Notes: generated from the letters alone by a model not told the origin. Shown: positions 1 to 9,216, counted from the first letter of the stretch. The stretch: DNA of 64,000 bases from Desulfosudis oleivorans (GCA_020723305.1 DYJC01000006.1:124001-188000); one strand, 5' to 3'. Made by a program: numbers and translations.

Positions 1-517
1 TCTCAAGACAATACCGGTCCCAGGTTTCCGGCAGCTCAATATAAGGGCATTCAGTTTGTTTTAAGGTTTTGATCAAATAATTTTTTGACGTAAACAAATT
101 TGTGAAAAACGCAAAGCGTGGATCTGAAATTTCGTTTAGCGAGAGGCTGTCCCAGCGAATTTTTTTCTTAAAAAATAAAGCAAAAGCAGACAATGCCGTT
201 TCACTTTCATCCGGTATACAAACAAACCCGGAATGATCTGCCCAAGCACTGCCGGAAGAAACAAAATCAGTTGATGAAAAAAATCTATTTGCTTTATGAG
301 TGCGGAAACCAAGCGGTAAAAAGGCAACAGGTGGAGTGGAACTCTCTTTTCGGGCTGTTAGCACTATCCATTGAAATGGCGTAACTTCACACCAACTTCT
401 AACCCAGGACCAGGACAAAAAAAAAGATGCGTTTTCGTCTTTTTCGTAGATTGAATCCCAGTCTTTTTTTACATCATCTATCTGTTTGAGATTTGATAAA
501 ACATCAATTATCATCAT
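1..517 (-). CDS. GNAT/CelD-like acetyltransferase, N-terminal part (runs off the left edge)
   Basis: An uninterrupted frame of 172 codons starts at ATG 517 and leaves the window at base 1, so the C-terminal half is not seen. The protein begins MMIIDVLSNL. It contains a Trp-rich segment FFLSWSWVRSWCEV near residue 35, followed by an alternation typical of the CelD/BcsL-like GNAT acetyltransferases (PF13480) found in polysaccharide clusters. A second in-frame ATG lies at 514. It follows the ABC ATPase gene by 32 bp in the same direction and is probably the next gene of that operon. A role in acylating the exported glycan or its precursor is inferred. Family assignment is moderate because only the N-terminus can be read. 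Confidence 0.6.
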   Translation of the reverse strand, partial: MMIIDVLSNLKQIDDVKKDWDSIYEKDENASFFLSWSWVRSWCEVTPFQWIVLTARKESSTPPVAFLPLGFRTHKANRFFSSTDFVSSGSAWADHSGFVCIPDESETALSAFALFFKKKIRWDSLSLNEISDPRFAFFTNLFTSKNYLIKTLKQTECPYIELPETWDRYCLE

Positions 518-549
518 TTTGTCCGTAACATATTAACAGGTTAGATCAG

Positions 550-1875
550 CTATGTTCTTGACTGGTATTGTGTTGTCCAGTTTAAAAAAGGTCTGACAAC
601 GCCTCCGAATTTATATGGCCAGTCTCCCCGGGCTGCATCACCCTCAAAGCTGTCAACCACATTAAAAGACACAATGTTTGGCTCGAAAAACTGCTTGATA
701 TAAGGATCTACTGTTGTCAGGCTTACATGCACAAAGTGAGTGCCTTCAGAAAGGTAATTCCCCGGTATTGCGACAGTACTGACATATCTGCCGACTGGTC
801 TTGGTTTTCGCCGCCATTCAGGGTCAAGGTCATCTGTAGCGAAAAGTTCTAGTCCGCTGTCATTAAAAAATTGAAGCCCCGGCAAAAGGATACTCCCGGA
901 TTCCAGCACTTCAAATTCAAGCTCAAGTAATATATCCTTTCGTATATCCATATCCGTCTTGACTATACCATCGGCGTTTTTTACCCTGACTGCCCAGAGA
1001 CGTGCAATTTTATCTCCAGGAGCTTTGGCTGGATCAGACCATACTTTCTCAGCGCTTGATCCTCCTTCAGGGCATAAATATCTGCTGATCACCTTATGTG
1101 ACTCATCATCAATTTGCACACGCCCTTCATCCAGAAGGATCACCCTTTCACACAATCTTGAAACAGCCAGCATATTATGGGAAACAAAAAAAACAGTTCT
1201 TCCTTCCTGTCCCACATCCTCCATTTTATTGAGGCATTTCTGTTGAAATTTCGCATCACCAACAGCAAGAACTTCATCGATAAGCAATATCTCTGGATCG
1301 AGATGAGCAGCAACAGAAAAGGCAAGCCTCACCCGCATCCCGCTTGAGTATCTCTTTACAGGAGTATCAATAAATTTTTCAACCTCGGAAAAATCAACAA
1401 TCTGATCAAACTTCCGATCGATTTCAGTCTTTCTCATTCCCAAAATGGTTCCGTTCAGATAGATATTTTCCCTTCCGGTAAGATCCGGATGAAAACCTGT
1501 GCCCACTTCCAGAAGGCTGGAAACCCTTCCTCGTATTTCTGCTCTTCCACCTGTCGGATCAGTAACCTTTGAAAGTATTTTAAGAAGTGTGGATTTACCT
1601 GCCCCGTTTCTCCCTATTATACCAATCACCTCTCCACATTTAACTTCAAACGAAACGCCTCTTAACGGCCAGATAATGCTTGATGAGCTGTTGTTTGAAT
1701 CATTATCCTTTTCATCAAAAACATAAAGCGATCTGTATTTACGATAATTCTGTATCGGACTTTTGATAAAATCAATCGCCGTTCTCAGAAGACTATCATG
1801 CATGTCGTCTTTAAGTCCGATGCGGTATCTTTTGCTTATATTATCCACCAAAATAGCTGTATTTGAATCACTCAT
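550..1875 (-). CDS. wzt: ABC transporter ATP-binding protein, Wzt-like polysaccharide exporter
   Basis: This is the cytoplasmic ATPase that powers export of an undecaprenyl-linked polysaccharide (441 aa). Walker [10 protein letters not shown] is at residues 88-96, the signature YSSGM at 176-180, Walker B ILLIDE at 196-201 and the switch His at 233. Residues from about 275 to 441 form an extra beta-rich domain, as in Wzt proteins whose C-terminus recognises the modified end of the glycan. An insertion of about 35 residues (near 35-68) lies between the first strand and Walker A, common in the O-antigen ABC class. The permease gene lies 51 bp upstream and completes the transporter. The C-terminal domain suggests chain-terminus recognition, but the ligand cannot be predicted. 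Confidence 0.93.
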   Translation of the reverse strand: MSDSNTAILVDNISKRYRIGLKDDMHDSLLRTAIDFIKSPIQNYRKYRSLYVFDEKDNDSNNSSSSIIWPLRGVSFEVKCGEVIGIIGRNGAGKSTLLKILSKVTDPTGGRAEIRGRVSSLLEVGTGFHPDLTGRENIYLNGTILGMRKTEIDRKFDQIVDFSEVEKFIDTPVKRYSSGMRVRLAFSVAAHLDPEILLIDEVLAVGDAKFQQKCLNKMEDVGQEGRTVFFVSHNMLAVSRLCERVILLDEGRVQIDDESHKVISRYLCPEGGSSAEKVWSDPAKAPGDKIARLWAVRVKNADGIVKTDMDIRKDILLELEFEVLESGSILLPGLQFFNDSGLELFATDDLDPEWRRKPRPVGRYVSTVAIPGNYLSEGTHFVHVSLTTVDPYIKQFFEPNIVSFNVVDSFEGDAARGDWPYKFGGVVRPFLNWTTQYQSRT

Positions 1876-1926
1876 TCGTTTTTCCCATCTTATTTATTCT
1901 TTATCAATATTCAGCGGCGTTTCTTA

Positions 1927-2799
1927 CTAGATAACGTCAACAAAAACTCGTTCCATACGTTTAAAATAAAGCGAACCGGTCAGAAGCAGCAATATAGAGG
2001 TTATGATTCCCGGCCAAATATACTGCCATGGCATTGCGGTTCCGAGTAAACAAGCCCTGAATCCTTCAATAACACCCACAATTGGATTCAATGAGTAGAT
2101 CATCCGGTATTTTTCAGGAATAGATGATGCGGAATATACAATCGGTGCGGAGTAAATAAGCATTCTCACGACAAAAGGCATTGCATGTTTCACATCCCGA
2201 AACCGGATGGCAAGGGCTGACATCCATAATCCAACACTAAGTGGTATTGAAGCCATCATGCAAAAAAATATCGGTAACCATAAAAGCTGCCATGATGGAG
2301 AAACCTGATAATATATCATCACCGCAACAAGAATGACCATGGAAATAAAAAAATCAACGAGTCTCGCCAGCACCGGTGTTATCGGAAACAATAAACGAGG
2401 AAAATAAATCTTATCCAGCATGGCCTGACCCTGGAGAAGACTTTGGCTGGATTGGGTCATGGCCTGGGACATATAGGTCCATGGCAGAATGGAGATTGTG
2501 GAAAAAAGAATATAGGGTGTGCCATCGGTTTGTATTTTTGCAACTTTCCCAAATACAATTGTAAATATAACGATCTGTACAAGCGGTTGCAGTATCGCCC
2601 ATGACAGCCCCAGAACCGTCTGGGCATATAGAACCTTGATCTCTCTCCAGACCAGGAAATAAAACAGATCCCTGTAATCCTTGAGTTCCTTGAAATCAAT
2701 AAGTCTCCAGCCGGAAGCCGGCTCAATAACTGTTACCGAAACATCATCAGGTGTTGTTTTTTCATTTCGACTATTTGCTGTATTTCTATCTGTCTTCAT
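1927..2799 (-). CDS. wzm: ABC-2 type polysaccharide export permease, Wzm-like
   Basis: Inner-membrane permease of the O-antigen/capsule ABC-2 family (290 aa, the usual length is about 260-290). After a polar N-terminus of about 40 residues comes the family motif region DLFYFLVWREIKVLYAQT, followed by about six hydrophobic segments. It pairs with the downstream Wzt-like ATPase to move a completed glycan across the inner membrane. The start at 2799 overlaps the last codons of a nucleotidyltransferase relic (2787-2941), so the upstream junction looks rearranged. A Wzx/Wzy-type route is also encoded further right, so the window carries two export modes. Confidence 0.92.
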   Translation of the reverse strand: MKTDRNTANSRNEKTTPDDVSVTVIEPASGWRLIDFKELKDYRDLFYFLVWREIKVLYAQTVLGLSWAILQPLVQIVIFTIVFGKVAKIQTDGTPYILFSTISILPWTYMSQAMTQSSQSLLQGQAMLDKIYFPRLLFPITPVLARLVDFFISMVILVAVMIYYQVSPSWQLLWLPIFFCMMASIPLSVGLWMSALAIRFRDVKHAMPFVVRMLIYSAPIVYSASSIPEKYRMIYSLNPIVGVIEGFRACLLGTAMPWQYIWPGIITSILLLLTGSLYFKRMERVFVDVI

Positions 2800-2941
2800 A
2801 TTTGTTATTTTCAGCCTCTATGCTCGATTCAAGCAGATGTTGAGATTGTTTACAGGCAGCTATCACCAGATTTTCAGGTGTTCCGATGTCCAGGCAACTG
2901 CCATAGGGGAACAAAATGTGCTCTGTTAGTTTTATGTTCAT
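2787..2941 (-). pseudogene. C-terminal relic of a sugar-phosphate nucleotidyltransferase
   Basis: A 51-codon frame from ATG 2941 to TAG 2787 contains PYGSCLDIGTPENLVIA. The core DIGTPE is the C-terminal signature of sugar-1-phosphate nucleotidyltransferases, in which a Gly/Trp-containing strand is followed by DIGTP and a helix. The catalytic N-terminal domain is absent: in this frame a TAA stop lies two codons before the ATG, and the preceding DNA holds only the SGNH gene. The fragment overlaps the first codons of the Wzm-like gene by 13 bp. It is best read as the tail of a deleted gene, such as a mannose- or heptose-1-phosphate guanylyltransferase. The exact substrate is not determinable. 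Confidence 0.5.
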
Positions 2942-2973
2942 TTTTTTTTAACTTGGTTTTTATCATCTTCTGC

Positions 2974-3738
2974 TCAGAATAACTCTTTACACACGATATC
3001 TGCCACTCTTTCTCTTCCAGTGTAATTTAGATGAATTTTATCTGTCTGTAAATGCAGACTCGTGTCAAGTAGTCTTTGAAGGTCAATCAGTATACAATTA
3101 TATTTTTTTGCCAGTTGTCTGTACTGATACGATATCTGCTCCATCATCCGATATCCTGGATCAAAATCACCGGATTTTTCGGGATTCATTGGAGGAGGCG
3201 TAATTAAAATCATTGATGCCGCTGTATTATTTTGAATGGCAGTAGTAATTATTTTTTCCATACCTTCCGCAACTTTTTCCGCTGAAGGCGGACCATATTG
3301 TTTCTTGACATCATTTGTACCCAGCATTAAAATTGCGAATTCAAACCGCAATTTTTTATAAACGATCTTCTGAAACACCTCAATTCCATTGAGTTCACCA
3401 TCATCAAACTGTGTGGTTCTTCCATAACAGCTTTGGTTTTGAATTTGTAAACCAAAAGGAGCTTTCTGATACAGCAAATCCGGCCAGCTTGGTTTTTTAT
3501 TACTTGAACAAAGAGAGTTTGAATCTCCGAATATCAGAATTTTTTTAAATTGTTTTCCTTTCGATTTTTTTCGTAATCCCTCAAACGCTTTTTTTGCAAA
3601 ACGAAACATCAGAGCCAATTTCAAAACTATGAAAAAGCGTCTCACCGGCGAAAGCCGGTGTCCAGAAAAGTACTGAAAATACTGGATTCCGGCTTTCGCC
3701 GGAATGACTGTAGTGTACTTTTGAAATTGGCTCATCAT
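2974..3738 (-). CDS. SGNH/GDSL-type esterase or deacetylase with an in-frame MITE at its start
   Basis: The conserved part has the SGNH hydrolase blocks: GDSNS (nucleophile Ser), a Gly in the second block, GTNDV (Asn) and DKIHLNYTG (Asp and His of the catalytic set). Such enzymes remove or transfer acetyl groups on polysaccharides. The chosen start, ATG 3738, lies 4 bp after the stop of the upstream dehydrogenase gene and is followed by a 122-bp MITE plus a 4-bp duplication. Together these add 126 bp, or 42 codons, with no stop, before an ATG at 3609 that recreates the ancestral second codon. The protein therefore either carries a MITE-encoded extension (including VIPAKAGIQ) or starts at 3609 (211 aa) without a visible ribosome-binding site. 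Confidence 0.75.
   Translation of the reverse strand: MMSQFQKYTTVIPAKAGIQYFQYFSGHRLSPVRRFFIVLKLALMFRFAKKAFEGLRKKSKGKQFKKILIFGDSNSLCSSNKKPSWPDLLYQKAPFGLQIQNQSCYGRTTQFDDGELNGIEVFQKIVYKKLRFEFAILMLGTNDVKKQYGPPSAEKVAEGMEKIITTAIQNNTAASMILITPPPMNPEKSGDFDPGYRMMEQISYQYRQLAKKYNCILIDLQRLLDTSLHLQTDKIHLNYTGRERVADIVCKELF
3612..3733. repeat. MITE copy 1 (122 bp), 4-bp duplication ATCA
   Basis: Ends are perfect inverted copies of GAGCCAATTTCAAAA. The flanks are ATCA at 3608-3611 and ATCA at 3734-3737, a 4-bp target duplication. The interior contains two hairpins built from CCGGC-GAAA-GCCGG. The element begins 5 bp beyond the stop of the dehydrogenase gene and splits the start region of the SGNH gene. Confidence 0.92.
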
Positions 3739-3742
3739 AAAT

Positions 3743-5026
3743 CTATAGGGAATAGTATTCGGTTTGCTCTCTCCACAACCGGTCACAGATACGCCCCTTG
3801 GGAATTTCAACATCATCAAACGAAACAGCAGTGTCCTTTGGTATATCTTTTTTTATTCGACAACCCTCAGCAAGACCCATAGGCAACAAATTTTCATTTC
3901 GTGCGACACCTGTATTTTCAATCATTCCGTAACTATGAAAACCACCAATCCCGTCAATTATATCACCTGTTTTTAAGTTATGCTTTGCAATCGCAATAAC
4001 ATCACAAACAGGCCCGGCTATCGGAGCGACAGCAGCATCCCGGAAAAGAACTGCACGGGCTGCGGTAAGATGACATTCCAGATGAGGCAGATGATATGGT
4101 ATGTAAAATACGTAAAGAGGGCCATCCCCCATTTTAAAATATTGCATGTAAGGTTTTCGATAAAGATCATCATTATAGCCCAGGACAAAAACGCCGGGTC
4201 CAGGCTGAGCACCAAGTATATAATCCACCAGGCCGCCGTTCAGCAGTTTGTCCATTGGATACAGGTTAACCGTATCATTGGCATGATTGCATTTTGGGCC
4301 GTACATCCCGCGTTTCCCTACTTTGAAGCCGGTCGCATTGGCCACAATCGCATTTTCCATGGAGATTTTTGTCCCGTCCGCAAATGATGTTGCCATTTTT
4401 GGAGAAATGTTGTTTGCCTCGGCAAATTTTTTCTGGGTTTCCGGAGTTCGATAATAATCCTGCAACCCTTTGATGTTCCCGGCAAGAACAGGATTGTAAC
4501 CAATGGATTTTACAAACCGGTAAAGATTCATCATAACCCCGGGCTGGTCTCCATCGGCATTGGTGATGACTACTCCGGCACGGTCTGCGTATACTTTTAA
4601 GATCGGTCCGACTGTAGCATCCAGCTCTGCATTCATTAAAACAACATGCTTCCTGTTTTCAATAGCCTTCAACGTTACTTCAGCGCCCAACTCCAACTCA
4701 CCGGTAGCTTCAATGACAACATCAATGCCCTCAGCTTCGCAGAGTAACAACGGATCGTCCATGACAGCGTATCGGCCATTTTGAATGGAATTTTCAAGCT
4801 GGGACACAGACGTAACAGTATTTACGGATTCTATTCCCACTTCCTGATAAGCCTGCTTTGCTTTGGATATGGTGCGATTTGAAAGGGCCACCAGTTTCAA
4901 GCCTCTGGAATATTTTTCAATTGTACGGGTAATGCCCCGTCCCATGTACCCTGCTCCCACCATACCCACCTTAACAGGATTTCCCTCGGCATATCTTTTT
5001 TCAAGGGCGGTGTCCACAATGATCAT
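3743..5026 (-). CDS. NAD(P)-dependent dehydrogenase with SAF domain, homoserine-dehydrogenase-like
   Basis: An N-terminal Rossmann fold (KVGMVGAGYMGRGI near residues 19-32) is followed by an oxidoreductase catalytic region. The C-terminal part resembles an SAF domain (IPKDTAVSFDDVEIPKGRICDRLW). Proteins of this type occur in sugar-biosynthesis clusters, where they are thought to oxidise or reduce a nucleotide-linked or free sugar derivative; the substrate is unknown. The start ATG 5026 is preceded by AAGGAG with 7-bp spacing; an upstream in-frame TTG at 5032 lies too close to this site. MITEs lie on both sides. It sits between rfbC and the SGNH gene in the same operon, which suggests a role in making or modifying the same sugar. 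Confidence 0.78.
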   Translation of the reverse strand: MIIVDTALEKRYAEGNPVKVGMVGAGYMGRGITRTIEKYSRGLKLVALSNRTISKAKQAYQEVGIESVNTVTSVSQLENSIQNGRYAVMDDPLLLCEAEGIDVVIEATGELELGAEVTLKAIENRKHVVLMNAELDATVGPILKVYADRAGVVITNADGDQPGVMMNLYRFVKSIGYNPVLAGNIKGLQDYYRTPETQKKFAEANNISPKMATSFADGTKISMENAIVANATGFKVGKRGMYGPKCNHANDTVNLYPMDKLLNGGLVDYILGAQPGPGVFVLGYNDDLYRKPYMQYFKMGDGPLYVFYIPYHLPHLECHLTAARAVLFRDAAVAPIAGPVCDVIAIAKHNLKTGDIIDGIGGFHSYGMIENTGVARNENLLPMGLAEGCRIKKDIPKDTAVSFDDVEIPKGRICDRLWREQTEYYSL

Positions 5027-5054
5027 ATGCAATCTCCTTAATCAGCTTGCTATT

Positions 5055-5177
5055 GAGCCAATTTCAAAAGTCTGTTCTCATTCCGGCGAAGGCCGGAATC
5101 CAGAGAAGTGAAGTGCTATCCAGTATTTTCAATTCTTTTCTGGACACCGGCCTTCGCCGGTGTGACGGTTTTTCATC
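5055..5177. repeat. MITE copy 2, right end missing
   Basis: The left end GAGCCAATTTCAAAA starts at 5055. The body is nearly identical to the 142-bp copy at 26676-26817 but stops after GGTTTTTCATC, without the right terminal repeat. The break is 2 bp from the rfbC stop codon at 5180-5182. No target duplication can be recognised, so this looks like a deletion of the right end. Confidence 0.88.
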
Positions 5178-5179
5178 CG

Positions 5180-5710
5180 TCAGATATAGTCAGGACAGTT
5201 ACGATCTTTTTCAGAAATTGTCAATTTTTCTGTGATCGGCCACGCAATGGAAAAGGCAGGATCATTCCATCTGACAGCTCTTTCGGATTCCGGGGCATAA
5301 AATTCCGAAACCATATAAAAGGTTTCGGTATCGTTGGTTAGTGACTGATAGCCATGGGCAAAACCTTCCGGAACATACAACATTTTCTTGTTCTCTGCGC
5401 TCAATTTGATCCCGAACCACCTTTTATATGTGGAGGAATCCGGACGCAAATCAATAATTACATCAAAGATTGCACCGCTTATGCATCGCATCAGTTTTGT
5501 TTCTTCATTTGGAGCAATCTGATAATGCATTCCCCGGATAGTTCCCTTTGTCTTTGTATAGGCTATATTGGCCTGAACAATATTGGAATTCAAACCATGC
5601 GCATTGAATTCATTCCGGCAATATGTGCGGGCAAAAAATCCCCTCTCATCCCTGCGTTCCTCAAGCTCTATCGTGTATGCCCCTTTTAAAAAAGTTTCGG
5701 TAAAAATCAT
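5180..5710 (-). CDS. rfbC: dTDP-4-dehydrorhamnose 3,5-epimerase family protein
   Basis: Cytoplasmic cupin epimerase (176 aa, typical length about 180). It shows the RmlC signatures RDERGFFARTYC near residue 20, GTIRGMHYQ with the catalytic His near 61, and YVPEGFAHGYQSL near 117. In the rhamnose pathway the enzyme epimerises C3 and C5 of a 4-keto sugar. Neither RmlA, RmlB nor RmlD is encoded in the window. The partner here is a cytidylyltransferase, so the substrate may be a CDP- or UDP-4-keto sugar instead. The start overlaps the ugd stop by 4 bp (ATGA), indicating translational coupling. The C-terminus ends 2 bp from a truncated MITE. Confidence 0.9.
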   Translation of the reverse strand: MIFTETFLKGAYTIELEERRDERGFFARTYCRNEFNAHGLNSNIVQANIAYTKTKGTIRGMHYQIAPNEETKLMRCISGAIFDVIIDLRPDSSTYKRWFGIKLSAENKKMLYVPEGFAHGYQSLTNDTETFYMVSEFYAPESERAVRWNDPAFSIAWPITEKLTISEKDRNCPDYI

Positions 5711-7056
5711 CTTATATTCACCTGCAGGCCAATGCCTTCATAATTAGCGATCTGTTTTTTATCCAGCATTCGTCTTCCATCAATAACAAGGGGTGAAACT
5801 GAAAGATTGGCAATTATATCCGGAAGGGATTTAAATTCTTCCCATGCAGTCAGCAAGATAATCACATCTGCTTTCTCAATCGTTTGCATCAGTGTTTTAC
5901 AATATTGAATCTTATGTTTGCCAAACAACTTTTCTGCTTCATGAGATGCCACGGGATCATACGCATTAATATTGGCCCCATGATTCCTGAGATGCTGAAT
6001 AACTGGAATGGCGGGAGACTCCCTCATATCGTCCGTTCCGGGTTTGAATGCCAATCCCAGAATTGCAATATTTAAATCTTGCAAGTTTTTACAATGTTTC
6101 TCCATCATTGAAATGACTTGAAGGGGCTGTTTTTCATTTACTGAAATGACCGCCTCCAGTAAATCCATTGAACGTCCAACGGTTTTTCCATGAGAAATTA
6201 ATGCTTTCACATCCTTTGGAAAACAACTGCCGCCAAAACCGCAACCCGCCTCGATATAAGTTGTAAATGTCGGAACCAATCTTTTCCCATCGACAAGAGG
6301 AGTTAAACGCTTATCAAGGTGTACCCCTTTCATCACTTCTGTGACATCAATATCACCCAATGAAGTACAAAGATTTGCAATTTCATTAGAAAACGATATC
6401 ATGGTTGCAAACAGGGAATTGGATGTGTACTTGATCATCTCGGCTGTTTTATTGGTTGTCCTTATTTTCGGAGCATCTCTAAAGCCGGCATATATTTCCT
6501 CCAAGAGTTCATGCCCTTTTTTATCCACGGAACCCATTACAATCCTGTCCGGAACCATAAAATCCTGGATTGCCTCCCCTTCCCGTAAAAACTCTGGATT
6601 CATTCCAACCCCGAAATCCACACCTGCCTTTTTTCCGGAATGGGATTCCAGAATGGGCAGCACAACCGTATCCGTAGTCCCCGGAACAACTGTACTTTTC
6701 ACAACCACCATATGATACGTATTTTTTTCTCCGATCACTTTCCCGATCTGCTCACTGACTTTTTTAATATAGGTCAGATCGATCTCTTTTCCATCAAACG
6801 GTGTGCCGACAGCAATAAAGGAAACATCCGTTTCCGCAACCGCCCGATTAAAATCCGTTGTAGCAGTTAACCGCTGCTTACTATTTTTTTTTAACAAATC
6901 ATCAAGGCCTCTTTCATAAATCGGAGGAATACCCTGATTGATTTTATCAACCTTTTCCTGATCCAGATCAATGCAGACAACATCATGTCCTGTTTCGGCA
7001 AAACAGACTCCGGAAACAAGACCGACATAGCCACTCCCGATAACAGATATTTTCAT
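5707..7056 (-). CDS. ugd: UDP-glucose 6-dehydrogenase
   Basis: Oxidises UDP-glucose to UDP-glucuronate with two NAD+ in the cytoplasm (449 aa, as expected). The N-terminal NAD site is GSGYVGLVSGVCFAE (7-21). The catalytic Cys lies in GGSCFPKDVKAL near residue 260, and a C-terminal UDP-binding domain follows (AILGLAFKPGTDDMRESPA near 335). It shares one base with the stop of the epimerase gene and overlaps rfbC by 4 bp, so the three are co-translated. UDP-glucuronate could be used directly or decarboxylated by the neighbouring UXS-like enzyme. Confidence 0.96.
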   Translation of the reverse strand: MKISVIGSGYVGLVSGVCFAETGHDVVCIDLDQEKVDKINQGIPPIYERGLDDLLKKNSKQRLTATTDFNRAVAETDVSFIAVGTPFDGKEIDLTYIKKVSEQIGKVIGEKNTYHMVVVKSTVVPGTTDTVVLPILESHSGKKAGVDFGVGMNPEFLREGEAIQDFMVPDRIVMGSVDKKGHELLEEIYAGFRDAPKIRTTNKTAEMIKYTSNSLFATMISFSNEIANLCTSLGDIDVTEVMKGVHLDKRLTPLVDGKRLVPTFTTYIEAGCGFGGSCFPKDVKALISHGKTVGRSMDLLEAVISVNEKQPLQVISMMEKHCKNLQDLNIAILGLAFKPGTDDMRESPAIPVIQHLRNHGANINAYDPVASHEAEKLFGKHKIQYCKTLMQTIEKADVIILLTAWEEFKSLPDIIANLSVSPLVIDGRRMLDKKQIANYEGIGLQVNIR

Positions 7057-8177
7057 TACTTCTCCTCCTCATCCTGATTTCCCTGATACCAGATGAGGGA
7101 GCGTTTCAGACCATCCTGCAGCGAAATGGAAGGGTTATAGCCCAATTGCTTTTTTGCCTTTTCAATTCTGGGGCAACGTCGGTTTGGATTATCAACCAGA
7201 TAATCCTTGTCTTTGCTGGTTTGTATAATAACTTTCCCCTGATAATTAAAAAGATCTCCGGATAAATCTACAATCGTTTCTGCAAGTTCTTTCATGGAGA
7301 TTTCCGGTTTCTCGAGCCCGATATTATAGGCTTCCCCAGGTTTACCAAGTATCAAAATCTTAAAATATCCAGCAACCGCGTCTGCTACATAGCAGAAGGT
7401 CCTTTGGGGCGACCCATCAGAAAGCATAACAATATCGTTCCCAGCCAGAACATCACGAACAAAATCCGGGATAACCCTTCGATCGCTGATTTTTAATCCA
7501 GGGCCATAATTGTTAAAAGGTCTGGCAACCTTGATCGGCAAATCATACCTCCCGGCAAAATTCACGCACAATGTCTCTCCATATCTCTTGGATTCATCAT
7601 AACAGGCTCTAGGTCCGGTACAAGAAACATAGCCTTTATAATCTTCCGAGGTGGGGATATTCTCTGGTGTCGGATCGCCATAAATCTCACTGCTGGAAAA
7701 AAACAAAAAACCTTTCACCGGTTTCTGCTTCTGCTGTTGCAACAGGCAATAATCCAGAAGGGAACGAAGACCATTTACATTGGCATCCATGGTTTCAATA
7801 GGATACTTCCTGTAAAAAGTCGGAGAAGCAATGGATGCTGCATGAATGATGTATTGAAAATCTCCCATATCCTGCGGCAATGGTTTGGTGATATCCTGCT
7901 TTTTCAAAGTTAGACAGGGATTGTCTTTTAGATCATCCAGCCATCCGGGAATCCCTCGAATATAGTTATCATATACTGTCAGATGTATCCGGCTTGCATC
8001 TTCTGCTTTTTCATTCCAATACAGAATAAACTGGACCAGATAATATCCAAGAAACCCGGCTCCACCGGTTATCAGAACATTCTTACCGGACAATTGCAAA
8101 AAATCCACCTCAAGAATCCGGTACATATATTCCAGATCTGCATCAATAACATCTTTAGCTGTTTTCATCATTTCCAT
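7056..8177 (-). CDS. NAD-dependent epimerase/dehydratase, UDP-glucuronate decarboxylase-like
   Basis: Extended short-chain dehydrogenase. The dinucleotide motif GGAGFLGYYL lies about 35 residues in, and the catalytic Tyr-Lys pair is in CYDESKRYGE. The segment HAASIASPTFYRKYPIETMDANV resembles UDP-xylose synthases, which would fit with ugd next door. An action on a CDP-sugar made by rfbF is also possible. An upstream start at 8219 would overlap rfbF by 37 bp. The start 8177 (MEMMKTAKD) lies 5 bp beyond the rfbF stop and is preferred, with ATG 8171 as an alternative. No strong ribosome-binding site distinguishes them. Confidence 0.85.
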   Translation of the reverse strand: MEMMKTAKDVIDADLEYMYRILEVDFLQLSGKNVLITGGAGFLGYYLVQFILYWNEKAEDASRIHLTVYDNYIRGIPGWLDDLKDNPCLTLKKQDITKPLPQDMGDFQYIIHAASIASPTFYRKYPIETMDANVNGLRSLLDYCLLQQQKQKPVKGFLFFSSSEIYGDPTPENIPTSEDYKGYVSCTGPRACYDESKRYGETLCVNFAGRYDLPIKVARPFNNYGPGLKISDRRVIPDFVRDVLAGNDIVMLSDGSPQRTFCYVADAVAGYFKILILGKPGEAYNIGLEKPEISMKELAETIVDLSGDLFNYQGKVIIQTSKDKDYLVDNPNRRCPRIEKAKKQLGYNPSISLQDGLKRSLIWYQGNQDEEEK

Positions 8178-8182
8178 TCCAA

Positions 8183-8956
8183 TTAAAAAATTTTCCAAGG
8201 GGCCTTGCCACTTTGCCATAACTCATCCAGATACATCTTGTCCCGTAAGGTGTCCATGGGGTGCCAGAAGTCATTATGCCGAAAGGCAGCAAGCTTTCCT
8301 TCATTGGCCAGTTTTTCCATAGGTTCCTTTTCCCACACAGTCGAATCATCAGCGATATAATCGATCACAGCCGGTTCAAGTATAAAAAACCCGCCATTGA
8401 TCCATGCGCTGTCCCCTTTTGGCTTTTCCTTGAAGCTTTCAATAATGGCTTTCTTCTCTTCCAGCTTGAAAGCGCCAAATCGCCCGGGTGGCTGTACAGC
8501 CGTTAATGTTGCAAGAACATTCTGGCTTTTATGAAATTCAATCAGCTTCGTAATATTGATATTGCTCACACCATCACCATATGTAAAACAAAAAGTTTCA
8601 TTACCGATATATTCTTTCACCCGTTTCAGACGCCCGCCGGTCATTGTTTTTTCACCTGTATCTATCAGTGTAACCGTCCAGGGTTCCGTTCCGTTTTTAT
8701 GAACCTTCATATCATTCTTCTTCAAATCAAAGGTAACATCAGACAAATGGTAGGAATAATGGTAAAAATAATCTTTTATGTAATACCCTTTATATCCAAG
8801 ACAAATGATGAAATCATTGATTCCATAAGTCGAGTATATTTTCATAATATGCCACAAAATCGGCTTATCACCAATTTCTACCATAGGTTTAGGTTTTACA
8901 CCGGTTTCTTCTGAAAGACGTGTTCCAAAACCTCCTGCCAGAATTACTGCTTTCAT
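8183..8956 (-). CDS. rfbF: Glucose-1-phosphate cytidylyltransferase
   Basis: Forms CDP-glucose from CTP and glucose 1-phosphate. The N-terminus [17 protein letters not shown] with the downstream [18 protein letters not shown] is the nucleotidyltransferase signature of this family. From ATG 8956 the length is 257 aa, the family norm. AGGAG sits 7 bp upstream of this ATG, so the longer frame from 9061 is rejected. It is the first gene of the leftward operon. CDP-glucose 4,6-dehydratase (rfbG) is not in the window, so the route after CDP-glucose is unclear. A sigma-54-like promoter lies about 245 bp upstream. Confidence 0.95.
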   Translation of the reverse strand: MKAVILAGGFGTRLSEETGVKPKPMVEIGDKPILWHIMKIYSTYGINDFIICLGYKGYYIKDYFYHYSYHLSDVTFDLKKNDMKVHKNGTEPWTVTLIDTGEKTMTGGRLKRVKEYIGNETFCFTYGDGVSNINITKLIEFHKSQNVLATLTAVQPPGRFGAFKLEEKKAIIESFKEKPKGDSAWINGGFFILEPAVIDYIADDSTVWEKEPMEKLANEGKLAAFRHNDFWHPMDTLRDKMYLDELWQSGKAPWKIF

Positions 8957-9198
8957 ATCCACTCTCCTAAATTTAAACCAGTAAAATATAAATTCGATTT
9001 GCTTTTCATTGCCTTTGTATCTTTTTCTCAGTGTCCCTGTCTCATCATCTGGCGCTGACAAACCGATCCTGACATACAGCTCCGCCCCTTCATTTACATA
9101 AGCTTATGAATCATGGAAAGCCATGTATCTGATTGATCGATTTTTAATTGTTTTATTCAGTTGGTTCAACGAATTGAACCCATGATCTGTGTGGTCTA

Positions 9199-9216
9199 CA
9201 GCAAAAAATATGCCCA
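9199..9216 (-). promoter_or_regulatory. Sigma-54-like promoter for the rfbF operon
   Basis: On the minus strand the sequence reads GGGCATATTTTTTGCT, a GG-N10-GC match with GGCA and TTGCT half-sites. Predicted transcription would start near 9189 and give a leader of about 230 nt before rfbF. Confidence 0.5.

Noticed and set aside
8957-9061. Longer N-terminus for the cytidylyltransferase gene
   Set aside because: The extra 35 residues precede the conserved MKAVILAGG start, which has AGGAG upstream.
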